Origin: DASUPK01 sp963801055
GTDB taxonomy: Bacteria > Actinomycetota > Thermoleophilia > Solirubrobacterales > 70-9
NCBI GenBank assembly: GCA_963801055.1
Contig: CAWDDE010000006.1
Span: forward strand, 124,001-188,000
DNA: 64,000 nucleotides
Direction of reading: 5' to 3'
Part shown: positions 24,399 to 33,385 of the stretch, piece after piece
How positions within the stretch are numbered: position 1 is the stretch's first letter
How the letters are laid out: the number at the start of each line of letters is the position of its first letter
Program-made: the position numbers and the translations under genes
Notes under the pieces: model-generated
The model's database searches: none
Seen by the model: the letters and a program-made list of their open reading frames with translations, nothing else
Told to the model about the DNA's origin: nothing

Positions 24399-27169
24399 GA
24401 GGGACACGTGTAACAACTTCCGGTCCGCTGCATCATGCCCCCGCACTGGTCGCAGGCCGGGCCGAGCTCGAGGTCGGCTCCGATCTTCGCCGGCACGACC
24501 GGCGGCTCATCGGTGAGCGCGGCCGTAGGGGGCTTTGCCTCGGTCGGCGGCTCCGCGGAGCCGTTTCCCTTGCCCTCGCCGTTCGCGTGGCCGTTCGTGT
24601 CGTCGATCGGGAAGGCCTGCTGGGCCTCCTTCTTGGCACGGACCTCGTCGGTGAGGATCCCGAGCTGCTCGAGGTAGTCGGTGTCGTCGATGAAGCGGCT
24701 GGCGAGCCAGCGCATGATGTAGTCGGGCATCGACTTCGCAAAAGGAATCTCGGGGTTCCGTGTGATGCCCTCGGGCTCAAACCGCATGTAGCTGAACTTG
24801 TTGACGAAGTCCTCCAGGGGGACGCCGTACTGGAGCCCGATCGAGATCGCCGTGGCGAAGGCGTTCATCAGGCCCTTGATCGTCGAGCCCTCCTTGCCGA
24901 TGTCGGTGAGGAAGATCTCTCCGAGCGAGCCGTCCTCGTACTGACCGGCGGTGATGTAGCCCTCCTGCTGGCCGACTGTGAACTTGTGTGTGATTGATTG
25001 GCGCTCCCTTGGCATCTTCTTGCGCGCAGGGGCGGCCTCGGCCGGCTCGGACCTCTTCTCGCCGGCGTCGGTCTTCAGCGCCTGGGCGGTCTTGGAGCCG
25101 TCGCGGTAGATGGCGAGCGCCTTGAGGCCCTTCTTCCAGCCGTCGATGTAGGCGTCGGCGATGTCGGGGACGGTCGCCGACTCCGGCAGGTTGACCGTCT
25201 TCGAGATCGCGCCCGAGAGAAACGGCTGGGTCGCGGCCATCATGTCGATGTGGCCGGTGTGCGAGATCGAGCGCTCGCCGACGGCCACGTCGAAGACCTC
25301 GAGGTGCTCGTCCTTCAGGCCGGGCGCCCCGATGATCGTGTTGTGCTCGTTGATGTAGGCGTCGATCTGCTCGATCTCGGAGGTCGAATAGCCGAGCGTC
25401 TCGAGCGCCAGGTTGACCGAGCGGTTGACGATCTTCATCTGCCCGCCGCCGACCAGCTCCTTGAACTTGACCAGCGAGAAGTCCGGCTCGATCCCGGTGG
25501 TATCGCAGTCCATCAGGAAGCTGATCGTCCCCGTCGGGGCCAGGACCGTCGCCTGGGCGTTGCGGTAGCCGTGCTGCTCGCCGAGGGCCACCGCCTCGTC
25601 CCAGCTCTCCCGGGCCGCGTGTAGCAGCGCCTCTTCGACGAGCTCGTCGTCGATCTCGTAGGCGGCGGATTGGTGCATCCGCATCACCTCGTTATGGGGC
25701 TCGCGGTTCTCGGCGTAGCCGTCATACGGGCCGATCGCGGCCGCGACCTCCGCGGACTTGCGATAGCCGCGCCCGGTCATCAGCGCGGTGATCGCGGCGG
25801 CCATCGCACGGCCCTCGCCCGAGTCGTAGGGAATGCCTTCCGCCATCAGCAGCGCGCCGAGATTCGCGTAGCCAAGCCCCAGCTGGCGGAACGCCCTCGC
25901 GTTCCGCGTGATCTGCTCGGTCGGGTAGCTGGAGAAGCCCACCAGGATCTCCTGCGCCAGGAAGACGATGTCGACCGCGTGGGTGAAGTCCTCGACGTTG
26001 AAGGTCCCGTCCGGGTTGCGGAACTTCATCAGGTTCAGGGAGGCCAGGTTGCAGGCGGAGTCGTCGATCGACATGTACTCGGAGCACGGGTTCGACGCGG
26101 TGATCGGCCCGGTGTTGGGATCGGTGTGCCAGCGGTTGATGGTGGTGTCGTATTGGACCCCCGGATCGGCGCACTGCCAGGCGGCTTCGGCGATCTGGTC
26201 CATCAGCTGGCGCGCCTTCACCGTCTTGACCACGCTGCCATCGGTGCGAGCGGTCAGGTCCCAGTCCTCGTCGTTGGCGACGGCCTCCATGAACTCGTCG
26301 GTGACCCGGACCGAGTTGTTGGCGTTCTGGAACTGGACCGAGGCGAACGCCTCGGAGTCGAGCCGCATGTCGAAGTCGGCGGCCTTCAGCGCCGCCGCTT
26401 TCTTCTCCTCGTCGGCCTTACACCAGATGAACCTCTCGATGTCCGGGTGATCGACGTCGAGGACGACCATCTTGGCCGCGCGGCGCGTGCCGCCGCCCGA
26501 CTTGATCGCCCCTGCCCAGGAGTCGGCACCGCGCATGAAGCTGACCGGGCCGGAGGCGATCCCGCCCTTGGAGAGCGGCTCCATCGAGCCGCGGATCTTG
26601 GAGAGGTTGATGCCGGATCCCGAGCCCCCCTTGAAGATGATCCCCTCCTTGGTGTTCCAGGCGAGGATCGAGTCCATGTCGTCCTCGACGCTGAGGATGA
26701 AGCAGGCCGACGCCTGCTCCTCACCCGGCTTCTTCCAGCCGACGTTGAACCAGACCGGCGAGTTGAAGGCGGCCTTCTGGTTGACCAGGATGGAGGTGAG
26801 CTCGTCCTCGAAGGCGCGGCCGTCCTCTTCGCGTGCGAAGTAGCCGGCCTCCCGGCCCACCTCGGCGATCCGGCCGGCGACTCGGCCGATCATCTGCTTG
26901 ACGGAAGTCTCTCGCTCGGAGGAGCCGAGCTGCCCGCGGAAGTACTTCTGGGCGACGATGTTGGTGGCGTTCTGCGACCAGCTCTTCGGGAACTCGACGC
27001 CGCGTTGCTCGAAGACGGGACCCCCCTCAGCTTGGGGATCGCCGATGATCGCGTCCCGGTTCTCCCACTCGAGCTCGTCGTAGGGGTGCACCCCGGCCGT
27101 GGAGAAACGGCGTTCGATGACCAGGCCCTTCTCGGTCGTCCTTGCTGCCCTCGACGTGGCCCTGGCCAT
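24371..27169 (-). CDS. nrdJ: Vitamin B12-dependent (class II) ribonucleoside-diphosphate reductase
   Basis: A 932-residue enzyme converting ribonucleotides to deoxyribonucleotides using adenosylcobalamin. Key motifs: the N-terminal KYFRGQLG region, FNSPVWFNVG, NPCSEYMSIDDSACNL with the active-site Cys/Glu cluster, the GLGYANLGALLMAEGI segment, APTGTISFLMDCDTTGIEP, and a C-terminal zinc/redox tail (CDQCGGMMQRTGSCYTCPSC). Start at ATG 27169, which has AGGAGA 7 bases upstream; the longer frame to 27310 lacks such a site and runs into the nrdR end. Upstream nrdR and the NrdR box show NrdR control. O2-independent dNTP supply is the role. Confidence 0.95.
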   Translation of the reverse strand: MARATSRAARTTEKGLVIERRFSTAGVHPYDELEWENRDAIIGDPQAEGGPVFEQRGVEFPKSWSQNATNIVAQKYFRGQLGSSERETSVKQMIGRVAGRIAEVGREAGYFAREEDGRAFEDELTSILVNQKAAFNSPVWFNVGWKKPGEEQASACFILSVEDDMDSILAWNTKEGIIFKGGSGSGINLSKIRGSMEPLSKGGIASGPVSFMRGADSWAGAIKSGGGTRRAAKMVVLDVDHPDIERFIWCKADEEKKAAALKAADFDMRLDSEAFASVQFQNANNSVRVTDEFMEAVANDEDWDLTARTDGSVVKTVKARQLMDQIAEAAWQCADPGVQYDTTINRWHTDPNTGPITASNPCSEYMSIDDSACNLASLNLMKFRNPDGTFNVEDFTHAVDIVFLAQEILVGFSSYPTEQITRNARAFRQLGLGYANLGALLMAEGIPYDSGEGRAMAAAITALMTGRGYRKSAEVAAAIGPYDGYAENREPHNEVMRMHQSAAYEIDDELVEEALLHAARESWDEAVALGEQHGYRNAQATVLAPTGTISFLMDCDTTGIEPDFSLVKFKELVGGGQMKIVNRSVNLALETLGYSTSEIEQIDAYINEHNTIIGAPGLKDEHLEVFDVAVGERSISHTGHIDMMAATQPFLSGAISKTVNLPESATVPDIADAYIDGWKKGLKALAIYRDGSKTAQALKTDAGEKRSEPAEAAPARKKMPRERQSITHKFTVGQQEGYITAGQYEDGSLGEIFLTDIGKEGSTIKGLMNAFATAISIGLQYGVPLEDFVNKFSYMRFEPEGITRNPEIPFAKSMPDYIMRWLASRFIDDTDYLEQLGILTDEVRAKKEAQQAFPIDDTNGHANGEGKGNGSAEPPTEAKPPTAALTDEPPVVPAKIGADLELGPACDQCGGMMQRTGSCYTCPSCGNNTGCG

Positions 27170-27269
27170 CAGCTGTCTCCTCTCACTCGGCTTTTGGGGT
27201 GAGCACTGCAGCATCCTCTGCGGTTCGGACGGAACCGGGGCCGTGCTTCTTCCGTGTTTGCGGGGATTT

Positions 27270-27680
27270 TCACGAGGTGCTCCGAGCGGCATCCGGAAGA
27301 GTTCCCGCAAACTGCAGATAGGCGCCGTGGTCGAGCTTCGCCAGTCCCTCGAGGCAGAGCTCCCCGATCCGCGCGGCGCTCAGCTCGCCCCCGGCGTGCC
27401 GGGCCTCGGCCTCGACGCGCTCGACGATCTCCTCCAGCCGGCGCGGATCGACGTCCCGCTTGTGAGAGGCCCGGACCAGCGCGGTGCGGAGCTTCTCCCG
27501 GTCGAACGGCTGACGACTGCCGTCCCGCTTGATCACCTCGAGGCTCTCGGGGACGGCCCGCTCGTAGGTGGTGAAGCGGTGACCACAAGACGTGCACTCG
27601 CGGCGGCGGCGGACGGCGCCGTCCGGCACGCGCCGAGTCTCGAGGGTCTTGGTGGAGGAGTCGCAGCGTGGACAGTTCAC
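27270..27680 (-). CDS. nrdR: Transcriptional repressor NrdR
   Basis: A 136-residue regulator with the N-terminal zinc ribbon MNCPRCDSSTKTLETR plus CTSCGHRFTTYE, followed by the ATP-cone domain (VIKRDGSRQPFDREKLRTAL to the IGELCLEGLAKLD helix). NrdR senses ATP/dATP and represses ribonucleotide reductase genes. It is 100 bases upstream of nrdJ on the same strand, and a 14-bp NrdR-box-like palindrome lies 53 bases before its start, implying autoregulation of an nrdR-nrdJ unit. Confidence 0.95.
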   Translation of the reverse strand: MNCPRCDSSTKTLETRRVPDGAVRRRRECTSCGHRFTTYERAVPESLEVIKRDGSRQPFDREKLRTALVRASHKRDVDPRRLEEIVERVEAEARHAGGELSAARIGELCLEGLAKLDHGAYLQFAGTLPDAARSTS

Positions 27681-27733
27681 CTGTTCAAGTCTACCGGAGC
27701 CTAGTGTTCGGAGCTAACGATAAAGGCTGATAC

Positions 27734-27747
27734 CACTACATGTAGTG
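27734..27747. promoter_or_regulatory. NrdR box
   Basis: CACTACATGTAGTG is a perfect 14-bp inverted repeat, close to the known NrdR box ACACTATATATAGTGT. It lies upstream of nrdR. A partner half-site TAGTGT at 27702-27707 is in phase 41 bases away, roughly four helical turns, but lacks a second arm. Confidence 0.75.
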
Positions 27748-27933
27748 TCAGATTGCGCCTGCCCGAAAGCAGAGCGTCCGACGACGAGGCGGTGGTCCGT
27801 GCCCGCCTCGCCCAGAACCCCTGGCCCGAGGAGCTGCTCACGATCGAGTCGATCCGACCCTGGTCGGTGTGGCTGCGCGGGCCGGATCAACCCGGCTCAC
27901 CTTCGCCGCGCCCGGCCTGGCTATGGTTGGGCA

Positions 27934-28777
27934 ATGGCCAGGGCGAGCGACGAATCACGTTCCAGCCCCGATCCGCTCGCGGCTGCGCGAGACGCGGCCG
28001 GGGCTGCCGGCGAGCGGCTCGGCAGTGCCAGGGCCGGGGCAGGGGAACGACTCGGGGCCGCCCGGGACGCGGCAGGTCAAGCAGGTCGCCGCGGCGCGCG
28101 AGACCGCCGCGTTGGCAGCGCACGAAGTCGCACACAAGCTCTCCCAGAAGCCACGCCTCCGCGGCGTCTCTCACCAGTGGGCGTTCTTCGTCTCGCTGGG
28201 TGCGGGCGCGGCTCTGATCTTCGCCGCGAGCGGCGCGCGCGAGGTGATCGCGATGTCGATCTACTCGTTCTCGCTCTCCGCGATGCTCGGCACGAGCGCC
28301 CTCTACCACCGCGTCACCTGGACTCCGGAGGTGCGGCTCTGGATGCGCCGCCTCGACCACACGATGATCTTCGTCTTCATCGCGGGCACCTACACCCCCT
28401 TCGCCCTTCTGGTCATGCACGGGACGCTCGCGAGCGCGGTGCTTATCGTCGTCTGGGCCACCGCCGCCGCGGGGATCGTTCTCAACCTGGTCTGGATCAG
28501 CGCCCCCTACTGGTTCAGCGCTCTGGTCTACGTGGGCACGGGCTGGGTTGCGATCGTGACCCTGCCGCAGCTCTGGGATGAGATCGGCCCGGTCGGCGTC
28601 GGGCTGATCGCTCTGGGCGGCGCGCTCTACTCGGCGGGGGCCATCGTCTACGCGCGCCGCAAGCCGGACCCGCGGCCGCAGGTGTTCGGCTATCACGAGA
28701 TCTTCCACGTCCTGGTGATCGCGGCGGCCGCCGTGCAATACGCCGCCGTGGCGATCTACGCGCTGCCGGCCGGCTAG
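27934..28777 (+). CDS. Hemolysin III (HlyIII/PAQR-like) membrane protein with an N-terminal Ala/Gly helix, frameshifted
   Basis: From ATG 27934 a repetitive Ala/Gly/Arg-rich leader (PLAAARDAAGAAGERLGSAR and repeats) reads to about 28075. One extra G there, in gcaGgtc, moves the rest to the +1 frame: VKQVAAARETAALAAHEVAH, then LRGVSHQWAFFVSLGAG and seven helices. The HlyIII/PAQR signatures are intact: YHRVTWTPEVRLWMRRLDHT, FIAGTYTPFALL, and GYHEIFHVLVIAAA, which carry the metal-binding His residues. The family covers putative zinc-dependent membrane hydrolases or cation channels; the function is uncertain. The stop overlaps the convergent siroheme gene as CTAG. Confidence 0.75.
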
Positions 28778-29544
28778 CGGCCGCTTGCGGCCGCGACCTG
28801 ATGGCGAAGCCGTTCCTCGCTGCGCTCCTTGGCGGCCTCGATCAGCCGCTGCACCTCGGCCTCGCGGCCCCGCTTGATGAGCTCGACCGGGTCGGGGTCG
28901 CCGTTGACGATCCCCTCGAAGAACTCCTTGCGGTCCTGATAGGTAGGGAGGGTCCCCTTCGCCCAGGCGCGATGGTCGTTGAGGATCACCGCGAGCCGCG
29001 CGTATGGCTCGCCGTAGGACTCCCCGATCTCGCGCTTCATCCGCTTGGCGAGCGCGGGGGAGGCGCCGGCCGTGGAGATCGCGATCGCCAGCGGCCCGCT
29101 GCGCACGATCGCCGGCAGGATGAAATTGCAGAGTGGGGGCACGTCGACCACGTTGACCAGCATCGCCCGCCGCTCGGCGCCCTCTGAGACTGCGATGTTG
29201 ACGTCGGTGTCGTTGGTCGCCGCGATCGCGAGGAATGCCCGGTCCAGGTCACCGTCCCGAAATTCGCGCCGCTCCCAGGCGATCGAGCCCTCGGCCGCGT
29301 AGCCGGCGAGCTCCGAGACCGCGTCCGGAGCGATGAGCCGGACGTCGGCGTCGCAGAGCAGCAGGCCCTCGACCTTCTCAAGGCCGACGTCGCCGCCCCC
29401 GATCACCAGGCAGGGGCGGCCCTTGAGCTTCATCGCGGCCATATATAGAGGGGTCTCGAGCATGTCCCGCACGCAGGTCTGGTCGCAGATCCCGCGATGG
29501 AACTGGCAGACACATTCCTTGCCCTCGAACGCCTGTGCCGGCAT
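28774..29544 (-). CDS. Precorrin-2 dehydrogenase/sirohydrochlorin ferrochelatase (siroheme synthase N-domain)
   Basis: About 256 residues of the CysG-N/MET8 family, which oxidises precorrin-2 with NAD+ and inserts iron into sirohydrochlorin for sulfite/nitrite reductases. Visible: the Rossmann start LKGRPCLVIGGGDVGLEKVE, the FLAIAATNDTDVNIAVSE loop, NVVDVPPLCNFILPAIVR (which contains the conserved catalytic Asp segment), and ISTAGASPALAKRMKREI. Start taken at ATG 29544, 11 bases after the epimerase stop; it adds an unusual Cys-rich leader (CVCQFHRGICDQTC) before LETPLY, where most family members begin, so ATG 29463 is the alternative. Stop overlaps hemolysin III by CTAG. Confidence 0.85.
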   Translation of the reverse strand: MPAQAFEGKECVCQFHRGICDQTCVRDMLETPLYMAAMKLKGRPCLVIGGGDVGLEKVEGLLLCDADVRLIAPDAVSELAGYAAEGSIAWERREFRDGDLDRAFLAIAATNDTDVNIAVSEGAERRAMLVNVVDVPPLCNFILPAIVRSGPLAIAISTAGASPALAKRMKREIGESYGEPYARLAVILNDHRAWAKGTLPTYQDRKEFFEGIVNGDPDPVELIKRGREAEVQRLIEAAKERSEERLRHQVAAASGR

Positions 29545-29554
29545 GGGGCAGAGA

Positions 29555-30506
29555 TTAGAGGGGGTCAGGCCCGGGCCCCAGGGTCTGCCGAAGACCGGTC
29601 TCGATCGTGCGCTCCGCCCGCCAGCCGAGCAGCTCGGCAGCAAGGAAGGTGTCAAGCGCCGTGCGTTCCACCTCCCCCTCGCGGGCCGGCGCGAATTCGG
29701 GTTCGAAGTCATCGCGCCCCAGTGCCATCCCAACGAGCTCGACGAGCTCGAGGACCGACGTCTCGATCCCCGTGCCGACGTTGAGCGGGCCGGGCTCGTC
29801 GGCCGCCTGCGCCGCGAGGAGCGCCGCGACGACGTCCGCCGACGTGGATGTAGTCCCTGGTCTGCTCGCCCGTGCCGAACACCGTAGGGCGTCGGCCATC
29901 GCTGCCCGCCTCAGAGAAGATCGCCACCACGCCGGCCTCGGTCGCCGGGTCCTGCCGGGGGCCGTAGACGTTGCCGAGACGCAGGGTGGTGGCCGGGAGG
30001 CCCCTGGCTCGTGCGTAGAAGCCGACGTAGCCCTCGGCTGCCAACTTGCTCTGGCCGTAGACCGAGAAAGGGTCGCAGCGCGCCGTCTCAGCGAAAGGCA
30101 ACTCATCGGTGCGCTCGGCCCCCTCTCCATATATGGCACCCCCGGTGGAGGTGAAGACGAACTTCGAGGCTCCCGCGCGAGTCGCCGCCTCGAGCGCGTT
30201 GACGGTGCCGACCACGTTCAGGCGAGCATCGAAGGCCGGGTCGGTCATCGAGCGACGCACGTCGATCTGGGCCGCCAGGTGGAAGACGCTCTGCGGCGAG
30301 AACCCCTCGACGGCCGCAAGCACCGCGGGGGAGTCGGCCACGTCGATCTCGGTCACCGCGACCCCGCCCTGCAAAGCCCCTGTCAGGTTTTCTCGCTTGC
30401 CGCTCGAGAAGTCGTCGAGCACCAGCACCTCGTCCCCGCGCGCGGCTAAAGCATCGACCAGATGGGAGCCGATGAACCCGGCGCCGCCTGTGACAACCGA
30501 CCTCAT
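29555..30506 (-). CDS. NAD-dependent UDP-sugar epimerase/dehydratase, frameshifted
   Basis: About 317 residues joined across a +1 break. The N-terminus is the extended-SDR start VVTGGAGFIGSHLVDALAAR, then HLAAQIDVRRSMTDP, STGGAIYGEG, and the catalytic YGQSK (VYGQSKLAAEGY), LRLGNVYGPRQDP. After RDYIHV an extra G at 29840 disrupts the frame; removing it gives RDYIHVADVVAALLAAQAA and the normal NVGTGIETSVLELVELVGM. This is the UDP-glucose 4-epimerase-like class; the exact sugar is open. Read toward the siroheme gene, 11 bases upstream of its start, so perhaps one operon. Confidence 0.8.
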
Positions 30507-30589
30507 GAGGGCAGCCTACGAGAGCGGGCTGAGGGCGTTGTGAGGGGTTTGGGAGCGCAACGGATTTAGGCAAAAGAGCGCCAAAACGG

Positions 30590-30613
30590 GCAGGGGGGAG
30601 GCGAACCCCCTGC
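30590..30613. other. Hairpin in the topA/epimerase divergent region
   Basis: GCAGGGGG-gaggcgaa-CCCCCTGC is a perfect 8-bp stem with an 8-base loop, 110 bases before the topA ATG. It may be a 5'-leader structure of topA or the epimerase; no riboswitch is recognised. The whole 30507-30722 region has no other gene. Confidence 0.4.
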
Positions 30614-30722
30614 TACCCTCGCCGACCGCATCGGCCGGGCTCGAGAGAGGGGTTGCTCTGTGGAGCGCTCTCGCACCCCGCGGGGTCACATCTCGAGTCG
30701 CGGCTACCGTGGAAGGGGCCAC

Positions 30723-33131
30723 ATGCGACTGATCGTCACAGAGAAGAACAACAGCGCGAAGAAGATCGCGGAGATCCTGAGTGGGGGGAGCGCCACCGAG
30801 GGCGCGTCCTACAAGACCCCGTACTACAGCTGGGATGGGCCCGATGGGGCCCAGATGACCATCGGGCTGAAGGGGCACGTCCTCAATCCGGCGTTTCCCG
30901 AGTCCTACAGCAACTGGCAGGAGACCAATCCCCGCGACTTGATCGACGCCGAGCTGATCAAGGAGCCGACGGACAAGAACGTCGTGCGCGCTCTGAAGAA
31001 GGTCGCGAAGGACGCCGACGACATCGTGATCGCCACCGACTATGACCGCGAGGGCGAGCTGATCGGGCTCGAGGCCCTGCAGGAGGTCGTGGAGGCCAAC
31101 CCACATCTCGCCACCAGCGTGAACGGCGACTTCGCGGGCGTGAAGCGGGCCCGCTACTCGGCGCTCACCAAGGACGAGATCCAGCGCGCTTTCGACAACC
31201 TCGACGAGCTCTCGATGCCGCTCGCCAACGCCGGCGCCGCTCGCCAGGACATGGACCTGATCTGGGGGGCGACCCTGACCCGCGCCGTCTCGATGGCGAC
31301 CCGCAGGTTCGGTTCCAACTTCCTCTCGGTGGGCCGGGTGCAGAGCCCGACCCTCGGGCTGATCGTGCAGCGCGAGCTCGAGCGCCGCGCCCACGAGCCC
31401 GAGCCCTTCTGGGAGGTCACAGCGAGCTTCGCGCATCCCGACGGCAGCTTCACGGCGGAGCACACCACCGACCGGTTCTGGGAGAAGGCCGAGGCCGAGG
31501 CCGCTGTCGCCAACTCGAAGAGCCCCGGCACCGTCAAGGAGATCAGCGCGAGGAAGAACACGCGGCAGCCCCCCGCGCCGCTCAACACCACGGCCTTCAC
31601 CACGGACGCGTCGAACCGCCTCGGCATCACCCCCTCGCGGGCGATGCGCATCGCCGAGGACCTCTACATGGACGGCTACATCTCCTATCCGCGAACCGAC
31701 AACACCGTCTATCCGAAGTCCCTCGCCACCAAGGAGCTCGTCAAGCAGCTCGTCGCGATCGACGACTTCAAGGCCGCGGAGTTCCTCCTCGACGGGCGCT
31801 CGCTCGAGCCGACCCGCGGCAAGCGGGAGACGACCGACCATCCGCCGATCTACCCGACGCAGGCGGTCAACCCGAAGCGCCTCGAGGCCCGCTCGGAGGC
31901 GCACCGCCGCGTCTACGAGCTGGTCGCCCGCCGCTTCCTGGCCACCTTCTCGCCGCCGATGGTCACCGAGTCGACCCGCGCCAACATCGAGACCGCGAGG
32001 GGCAGGGCGGATGCCGACTCCGGCGAGACCTACTTCGTGCGCGGCTCGGTCGTGATCGATCCCGGCTTCGCGGCGATCTACACCTACGCGCGCTCCGCCG
32101 ACACCGAGATCCCGAAGCTGGATGAGGGGCAGCAGCTCGACCTCGAGGGCGTCGAGCTGGAGGGCAAGGAAACGCCGCCGCCGCCCAGGATCAGCCAGGG
32201 CAAGCTGATCGAGATGATGGAGGAGCGCGGCCTCGGCACCAAGGCCACCCGCGCCGACATCATCCAGAAGCTCTACGACCGCGGCTACGTCTTCGGCAAC
32301 CCGCCCGAGCCCTCGGAGACGGGGATCGCGATGTCGAAGGCGTTCGAGCACTACGTCCCGCGGATGGCCACGCCCGACATGACCGCCGAGATGGAGTCGG
32401 AGATGGACCAGATCGCCGCCGGGGAGATGAGCAGGGACGCGGTCTTGGCGGACAGCCGCGACCTGCTGCGCTCGGCGTTCGACGAGATGGGCGATGACGT
32501 GAAGACCGAGGACGAGGACGCCAAGTGGCGCAAGTTCGCCCGTGAGGTCTGGGCCGGGATGGACCAGGACCGGGTCCTGGGGCCATGCATCGTCTGCCAG
32601 GAAGCGGGACGCAAGCAGCCCGACGGCTCCCCGAACATGCTGCGGATCATCAAGGCGCGCAAGTCGGGCAAGCGCTTCGTCGGCTGCCAGGGCTGGGACG
32701 GCGACAACCCTGACTCGCCCGACTCCTGCGACCAGACCTTCCCGCTCCCGCAACGGGTCAAGGGTCTCTACAAGATCGAGGAGATCTGCTCGGTCTGCGG
32801 ACGGACGCCGCGCCTCCAGGTGATCCCCTGGCGGGGGCGCCCGTGGAAGCTCTGCCTGAACGACGAATGCCCCTCAATGGCCGAGATGAAGCGCAGGCGC
32901 GAGGAGCGAGATAAGGCGAAGGCCGCCAAGGAGGCCGCCGCGGCGGCTGATGGGCAGGCCGACTCCCAGGGCCAGGGTGAGGAGGCCGTGAAGGAAGCCC
33001 AGAAGATCGCCGGCCAAGCCTCGGCGACCAAGGTCAAGCGGGCGCGAAACGGTTCGCGCTCACGTTCGAAGACCGGCAACGGCGCGCGCGCCAAGAACGG
33101 CTCGCGCTCGAAGCCCCGGACGAAGAACTAG
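30723..33131 (+). CDS. topA: DNA topoisomerase I (archaeal-type, class IA)
   Basis: An 802-residue topoisomerase that relaxes negative supercoils by single-strand breakage. The TOPRIM domain starts with RLIVTEKNNSAKKIAEIL, a form usual in archaeal TopA, and contains the metal-binding DYDREGELIGLEAL. The active-site Tyr is in YISYPRTDNTVYP (about residue 330 from this start). The strand-passage gate IMMEERGLGTKATRADIIQ is near 500. Two C-terminal CxxC zinc fingers (CIVCQEAG, CSVCGRTPR, CLNDECPSM) are followed by an Ala-rich then Lys/Arg-rich tail (GSRSRSKTGNGARAKNGS), a common actinobacterial extension. ATG 30723 has GGAAGGGG upstream. It heads a cluster with tmk and holB. Confidence 0.95.
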   Translation: MRLIVTEKNNSAKKIAEILSGGSATEGASYKTPYYSWDGPDGAQMTIGLKGHVLNPAFPESYSNWQETNPRDLIDAELIKEPTDKNVVRALKKVAKDADDIVIATDYDREGELIGLEALQEVVEANPHLATSVNGDFAGVKRARYSALTKDEIQRAFDNLDELSMPLANAGAARQDMDLIWGATLTRAVSMATRRFGSNFLSVGRVQSPTLGLIVQRELERRAHEPEPFWEVTASFAHPDGSFTAEHTTDRFWEKAEAEAAVANSKSPGTVKEISARKNTRQPPAPLNTTAFTTDASNRLGITPSRAMRIAEDLYMDGYISYPRTDNTVYPKSLATKELVKQLVAIDDFKAAEFLLDGRSLEPTRGKRETTDHPPIYPTQAVNPKRLEARSEAHRRVYELVARRFLATFSPPMVTESTRANIETARGRADADSGETYFVRGSVVIDPGFAAIYTYARSADTEIPKLDEGQQLDLEGVELEGKETPPPPRISQGKLIEMMEERGLGTKATRADIIQKLYDRGYVFGNPPEPSETGIAMSKAFEHYVPRMATPDMTAEMESEMDQIAAGEMSRDAVLADSRDLLRSAFDEMGDDVKTEDEDAKWRKFAREVWAGMDQDRVLGPCIVCQEAGRKQPDGSPNMLRIIKARKSGKRFVGCQGWDGDNPDSPDSCDQTFPLPQRVKGLYKIEEICSVCGRTPRLQVIPWRGRPWKLCLNDECPSMAEMKRRREERDKAKAAKEAAAAADGQADSQGQGEEAVKEAQKIAGQASATKVKRARNGSRSRSKTGNGARAKNGSRSKPRTKN

Positions 33132-33273
33132 TTACGGGCGGAGATCCGCCGGCCGCCAGCGGAGGTGCAGGCGGCAAGCGTGCGACCGCTCGGCTGGGGA
33201 GGAACTCTCGACCTGATGCGGAGCGCCGTTCCCGAAGATCGGATCGCAACACTCGAGCGCGCAGCCATGCATA

Positions 33274-33288
33274 CCCATTATTAATGGG
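33274..33288. promoter_or_regulatory. Perfect AT-rich palindrome in the topA-tmk gap
   Basis: CCCATTA-T-TAATGGG is a 15-bp perfect inverted repeat in an AT-rich spot of the 254-base gap between topA and tmk. A short stem-loop (ggcgg-agat-ccgcc) just after the topA stop may be a weak terminator, so the palindrome is probably an operator for tmk-holB. The binding protein is unknown. Confidence 0.45.
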
Positions 33289-33385
33289 AGGCGCAAGTCA
33301 GTGGCCCGGAAAACGCCCGCGGATTGCGCGAACTGCACACCGGCGGGGCGGCCCCGCTGGGGGCTGGGGTTAGCCTGAGTTGCGG

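Noticed and set aside
25670..27202. Long plus-strand frame of 510 codons
   Set aside because: It is a shadow of nrdJ on the other strand, produced by GC-rich codon bias; no domain.
27170..27269. Cobalamin riboswitch for nrdJ
   Set aside because: Only 100 bases are free and no B12-box was seen; NrdR control explains the locus.
27753..27933. Small frame before hemolysin III (LPESRASDDEAVVRARL...)
   Set aside because: TTG start, no ribosome-binding site or family; possible but not supported.
30660..30722. Upstream start for topA
   Set aside because: The added residues are not TOPRIM-like and ATG 30723 has a ribosome-binding site.
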